The position numbers and the translations under genes are program-made. Shown in pieces: positions 58,833 to 64,000 of a DNA stretch of 64,000 nt (its first letter is position 1; each line of letters opens with the position of its first letter). Source of the stretch: Motacilla alba alba (taxonomy: Eukaryota; Chordata; Aves; Passeriformes; Motacillidae); assembly GCF_015832195.1 (NCBI RefSeq), contig NC_052046.1, forward strand, positions 19,832,161 through 19,896,160, in the 5' to 3' direction. A model generated the notes under the pieces. The model was given only the letters and a program-made list of their open reading frames with translations. It was not told the origin of the DNA and made no database searches.

Positions 58833-60324
58833 ATAATTTCCAGAGGTCAGGAGGAAAGCACAAGAATAAAGAATAAAGCTGACTCAAAACTCACTTGTGG
58901 GTTAAAGAAAAAGGGAGAAATTCACGCTAGAATAGTTGGCCAGAGCTAAAAATATGAAACATCTCTAAAAGAGCAAGGCAGAGGGCAAAGAGCAAGGATA
59001 AACATGTTGGGTATGTATTGAGTGGGGTGTAACCAATAGGGGGATTTTCAGACTGATCCCACCTCACCAGTCTGGAGGGAGGAGATGACTGTTCCTTTTG
59101 TTAATTCTAGATATATTACACCGGTGAGTGCTACCCTGAATGAGGGGATGGATCCTGAAAGGGAATTCTCTGTTGTATCCACTCAGAAAAATACAAGAGA
59201 TGACTGTCTTTCTAGGTGCTGTTTCTCTGTTTCTCCTTTTATAGGACAGATAAACTCAAGATGCAAATAAGATCACCAATAGTGAAGATTACATATTTCT
59301 TATGACCATATGGATGAAGCAATGACAAAATCTGCAAGGAAAGAGGAAAAAGAGAAGGTAATGGCAGTGGAAAGGAGGGAGAGATAGTGTTTTTGAGATC
59401 TAGATACTTGCACACTGGCACAAATAAACTGGTGACACATGCTACCTGTGTGATCTTCACTTTTCATATGTGTACTTATGATGGGACTAAAATTTATATT
59501 TGGTTAAGTCTGCATTTTTACGAGCTCCTTCTTTTGAGAAATGTTGATGAAGCCTAGTCGACTGTAATTTTTTTTGCTATTATTTGATTTTAATATGGTT
59601 AAAGTAATACATATTTCTGTTGTAGAAATACAGCCTCCAGAATGATGAAACTTTTCCATTACATCTATTTTTGTGAAGGAGAAACACAAGTTAGTTTTAG
59701 TTCACTTTTTACTAAAATATAGACTACCTGACTCTAGCTCTGTAACTGTTTATTTTTGGTTTTTAATAAGTTCTGTTACGAATAGATGTGAGTACATTGC
59801 CACAAAGCTGTTTTGCTGCTCATGATCAAGAACCTTCTCTTGTCATTATTTTTGTCTGTTAGTGCTGCTAAAAGAGCCGAGACTTCTGGAAAACTGCAGT
59901 GTGCAGCAGAGATGTGTTGGCTTGAGGAAGCTGTTTGTCCTTTAGGAAGATTTTAGTGTATGGAAGGTTGAAATGATGCTCCCATTTAAAAAAAAAAATA
60001 TTATAAAAATGCTTTTAGAATTCTAGGGAAAACACAGGTATCTGTTGGTCTGTGTGAATTTACTGAATGTACTCAACTGGACATGTGATACTAATAGTTA
60101 CTATAAATCTTTTTCTTTGTCAACTTCATGCCATGTATCACGTGGGGAGAAACATTCAGAAAGATTTTTTTGGCCAGATAGAAGAATTCCTGAACTGGAA
60201 AGCTGTTGGCTGTGCGGAGCTTCCTGAGTTTGTGCAAGAGGATGGTCTTCTCTGTTCAGCACGGAAACACGTCCTGAAAATAGCTGTCCTCTTACTCCAA
60301 GTTGAGCATACCACTTCTTTGGTG
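58833..60324. other. Single-copy DNA, faint LTR-like composition at the start
   Basis: The first 250 bp carry two AATAAAG words (58864 and 58871 area) and GTAACCAATAGGGGG (59030 area), features also common in the LTRs of this window. No termini could be found, so no element is called. The rest is AT-rich without features. Confidence 0.4.
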
Positions 60325-60455
60325 AAATCACAGAATCTGCGGAGCTGGAAGAGACCAATAAGGGCCATCGAGTCCATCTCTTCAGTGAATGGCCCATACA
60401 GGGATCAAAGGCACAGCCTTGGAGTTATTAGCATCATCTCTAATCAGTTGAGCCA
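60325..60455 (-). mobile_element. CR1 LINE 3' end fragment
   Basis: The plus strand reads AAATCACAGAATCTG, GAGCTGGAAGAGACCAATAA, GGGCCATCGAGTCCATC, GGGATCAAAGGCACAGCCTT, and TTATTAGCATCATCTCTAAT, the reverse complement of a CR1 3' UTR. About 130 bp remain. The GGGATC...CAGCCTTGG...TTAGCA variant marks a different CR1 subfamily from the copies at 2.4, 9.1 and 44.4 kb. A 147-codon open frame (60067-60510) runs through it by chance. Confidence 0.85.
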
Positions 60456-60660
60456 ATCGCAGTGGCATCACCTATGTATCATCACACATATGCAATATGT
60501 TCCTGTTTAGCCATAGGGCTTCTCCCATTCTAGTGGCAGAGGGTTTTATATGGCAGTATAGACCTCCTTTTTTGCAGTCATTATGTCAACACTGTAAAAA
60601 GGTCTAATGATGCTAAGAAACATGCTGACCTTATTCCCTACTGTAGAAGGGATGTTGCTC

Positions 60661-60692
60661 CTCTTTCTTTCTTTCTTTTTTTTTTTTTTTTT
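60661..60692. repeat. (TTTC)n and poly(T) run
   Basis: CTCTTTCTTTCTTTC followed by about 18 T. Simple repeat. Confidence 0.92.
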
Positions 60693-61978
60693 AGTCTAGT
60701 CCAGCAGCCTATGCAATCTTTGGCAGAATCATTGACCAGGAGTAGGATGCTTCAGTATTTTTAATATACTTACGCCTTTTCAATTTTTGCATGCTCTGCT
60801 TGTATATTTTTAGAAGTTCTTTGAATGAGTATCTTTGCAAAATTATGAGAAAAATTAGTCTTCTGACACCTACTCAGTGTAAAAGAGTGATTAAGAAACA
60901 AGTTTTAAAAGCCACTCCTGGACATCGGTTCTCCACTCAGGTCCACGAAGGTGAATATTTTCCCTTTAGTTGCTATGAAATTTTGCCCGAGTTTACATTG
61001 AGCAGAAAGTGAGCGATTGCATTCCAAAAAAAATGGAAAAATTCTTTGGGGTCATAAACAACACCAAAAAAATCTTTATTTATTGCAATCAATGTATATT
61101 TTCTCGGAGGTTAACATCAGTGCAGCCTAACAAGTCAAAATGCAGCATCACAAGAGCAGAGATCACCTGTGTGTTGAAATATACAAGTACCTTGAGCACT
61201 AATGCTGAAGCTCTGCCTCTGCTCTGCATACCAGCTGTTTCCTTCCGCTGTAGTTGAGTCTCTTTAAAGTGCATCTGCACAACTTCCAGTCATCAGTATA
61301 TTAATCCAAAGTTAATTATTTAAAAAACACATTACAAAGCAAAGATTTTACAAGAGATCAAGCTCTGCAATCTTTATCCATGCTTCACCAAGGGAGGTTC
61401 CCATACCAGTTAGAGAAGCCCTTCGGAGTAAATGATCTAGTTACATTTAATATATACAATAACAGTCCCACATCCAAATTTTCATCTGTTTTTGTATTGA
61501 ATGAAATGATTGAGATTATTACTTGAGAAAGGATATAAAGATGCTTCTTTTGCTCTTCTTTTGTGCTTCTCTTAAGGAATCTACAAATAAAAAAGCAATA
61601 TTTCTTATCTCTACGGATCTGCATTTATGCAGTACTTACAGTCCTTACCATTATTTGCCTGGGAAATATTTGTAGAAATAACTCTAATTATAAGGTGGAA
61701 AGAAAATCCTAACATAATCAGATTGCTGATCTTGTGGCTCCATTGTGTCCACAACCCTTTCTGGAATTGGAACAGATGCTAACAGTTTGGTAAGGGAAAA
61801 GGCACAGAGAGCCCTCTTTTGCAGAGTGAGGTTGCATCCATCCCAGCCCTGTGCTTTTGCCTCTGCTTTTGATTGTGATTAGGAATTCACACAGAGAAAG
61901 TAAATGCATTAGGTTACAGTATCTAGAGAAAACCTTTGACCTGTGTATTCATGCAGAAAGCATATTAATAGAAGAAAA

Positions 61979-62014
61979 AGATTGTTCTATAACAAAAGAT
62001 TGTTCTATAACAAA
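61979..62014. repeat. 18-bp perfect tandem duplication
   Basis: Two identical adjacent units AGATTGTTCTATAACAAA (61979-61996 and 61997-62014). Confidence 0.95.
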
Positions 62015-64000
62015 ATTGTAGCAGTTTGGAAAGAGACAGTATTGAATAGAACTTAGAGGAGGAAAGAAATTAACAAGCCATGATGTAACCAAATCCTAAT
62101 GTTGAATCACATCCAAAGGCATACTAGGTTGTAAATTGGAAAAAAGCTTCTAATTTTTTTTTTTTATATGGGTGGACCTTACAGTATTCAATGAATTGTG
62201 AAAACTCCAAAGTGCACAAAGAGAAAATGTGACAGCAACATGTCAGGAACTCCAATCCTTTCTGCTGAGCAGAGCAGCTCAGGTAGGGTGCATGGTGGCT
62301 GTGAGCAGGAGATGCAGTGATGTATGATGTGGAATTGGTATATGTAATGGTAAGAAGAAGAAATAATCAGCTGTAATAAACATGAGGGTCCATTGGATGT
62401 CTCCGTTGTTCTGCTTCAATGAAACAGATTATCTGCCCAGCAGATTCAGCCCAGTAACTCTGGTATTCAGTTTTAGGCTTTTCAGAGTTCTGCAGAAAAT
62501 AACTTATTTTATGAGACAATAGCGATGAACACGATACTGAAAATTGCCCAAATGGTTGCTATAGGATTTCCCATTTTGGTCAGCAAGGTGTTAGGATTCT
62601 GGGTTCCTATCAGACCTCAATGATTCTGTAATAATAAGTATAACAATAATGTTGGGATATAATTAAAACTAAAGGTTGGCAATTTTCTAAACAAATGCCA
62701 TTTTATAATGAAAAAAATATTCAATAAAGAAAGGTCTCAGCTATTGAACAGTTTGAAATGTTTGTGGAGTCTGGATTTCAGTGAATAAGCTGTTAATGGA
62801 AGAAAATCAAAATGTTTGGGCATTTCCACATATAGAGAAATCCACAGAATCTTACAGTGCACTTCAGTTTCTGTAACTGTTTATGGAAGCATTGGAGAGA
62901 GAATCATAAATTCAGCAGCATAGGGTTTAGCTGCTGTTTCTGCCAGAAGTACCTTAGCATAATTATTTATTTTACCTTAGTGTTATGAATAGGAAAAAAC
63001 CTTTGGTAACATAGCAGTGATGTGAACTGCTCCAGCTGAGGAAAGGGCAGACATAGTTACCTGCATCTTAGCTGCAGAAAAGACAAGAGGAAAAGGGAGT
63101 AGAGATTAATTTTTTATTATCTCCTAATTATTTAGGTTAGAAGTTCAATCTTCAGTTTGTAATTCTATGTCAGTCTTTAGTGTTATAATTTCACTGATTT
63201 TTTTTTTTTCTTTCTATCATAAGTACTGTGTGTGGTAGTCTCTGTTTCTGTATGTTTTAGAAGGAAGCATCAGGGCTGTTTCAAATAGGAACTTGCAGTA
63301 AAGCCTCAGGAATTATTTCATGAAGGCTCTTCTTCTGTGTAAGGTGGAAACAGTCGGAAGTTGGAAGTCACTCATCTAGCTGGGCCTTTGGGATGTGCTC
63401 TAGCCCTTGCTTTTATTTATCCTCCTCTTAGATTTATTTTTGATCCTCAAGACACATTGAAATGTCACAGGTACTAACAAGCATTTGAGAATCAGAAAAG
63501 CTGAGAGAAAGAGAGAAGTTTTCATAATGCGTGTGTGAGGCAGGAATAGGTTGGGTTGCAGTTTATATTATGGATGACCATTGTATTTTTAATGAAGTTA
63601 GATGACCTAGAGCTTAAAATAGGTGTCTGATCTATTAGAGTGAAAAATCAGTAATCCTTTTGTAAGACCTGCATCTAAATTGCAATTTACTTCATCTGTA
63701 GCTCTTCCTTTCATTGCTTTTTCCTGTTTGTTTAAGGCAAACCACTTTGGCATTTTTTAAACAAAAGACTTTTTTTTTACTTTGGGGGGATCCAAAAGTT
63801 AAAGAGAGAACAAAGCAATTCTGAACTTGAGTTGTCCATTTGTTCTCATTATAGAGAGGAAACTGGGTTTGTATCTTCTAAAAGGTACACAGGAGTGCTA
63901 CAATTGATGCAAATGATGTGCTTGGAGCCTGAAATCATTAGCCTGGCCTGGATAAGCAACGCTGTAGTAGACAGATATATTTGAACAACACTAAATTACA

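Larger units (their letters stand above)
60456..64000. other. Single-copy AT-rich DNA, no gene recognised
   Basis: About 3.5 kb with a (TTTC)n/poly(T) run at 60661-60692 and an 18-bp tandem duplication at 61979-62014. Open frames up to 82 codons have no motif. Confidence 0.5.

Noticed and set aside
58833..59240. Possible LTR from AATAAAG and CCAATAGGGG words
   Set aside because: No termini, no target duplication and no similarity to the clear LTRs of the window.
60067..60510. 147-codon plus-strand frame
   Set aside because: It runs through a CR1 3' fragment in antisense and has no domain.

Overview
The window looks like a 64 kb stretch of bird nuclear DNA, AT-rich and gene-poor: an intergenic desert or a very large intron. 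Two observations support a bird. First, it carries several CR1 LINE copies, truncated at the 5' end, with the bird-type 3' end (ATTCTATGATTCCATGA at about 2807, CATTCTGTGATTCTGTGATT at about 9918). Second, it carries many solo LTRs of ERVK-like and ERVL-like endogenous retroviruses with architecture familiar from bird, especially songbird, genomes. No mammalian SINEs or L1 were seen. The songbird assignment is an inference.

I could not support any host protein-coding gene, tRNA, rRNA, CRISPR array or bacterial-type feature. Nearly all long open frames lie inside C-rich LTRs or inside CR1 and are by-products of composition or of the transposon's own reverse-transcriptase tail. One 219-codon minus-strand frame at 35970-36629 lies outside every recognised repeat; I flag it but do not call it a gene.

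Layout: 1-1048 single-copy DNA. 1049 to about 1956, two different LTRs head to tail, then a CR1 tail (2445-2823). 2824-9084 single copy. 9085-9938 a longer CR1 with remnants of the ORF2 C-terminus. 9939-14924 mostly single copy with two small CR1 tails and G-poor or C-poor low-complexity tracts. 14925-15640 a minus-strand LTR. 17209-17856 and 28470-29132 two minus-strand LTRs of one family. 26839-27538 a plus-strand LTR with a perfect 6-bp target duplication. 29133-40609 single copy. 40610-42002 an LTR-in-LTR nest: a minus-strand sister of the 26.8 kb LTR, interrupted by a 682-bp LTR flanked by the perfect 6-bp duplication GGTTCT. 44362-45600 a 1.2 kb minus-strand CR1. 46090-47052 an ERVL-like LTR, then a further LTR-like block to about 47740. 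51160-51575 and 54697-55372 two more ERVL-like LTRs. 55378-64000 single copy with one CR1 tail at 60325-60455 and simple repeats.

There is no gene network to describe. The biology is the insertion history of retroelements, their leftover promoter and polyadenylation signals (several intact, some visibly decayed), and a set of small tandem duplications and strand-asymmetric tracts. No internal gag, pol or env region was recognised, so the LTRs are best read as solo LTRs left by recombination or as fragments.
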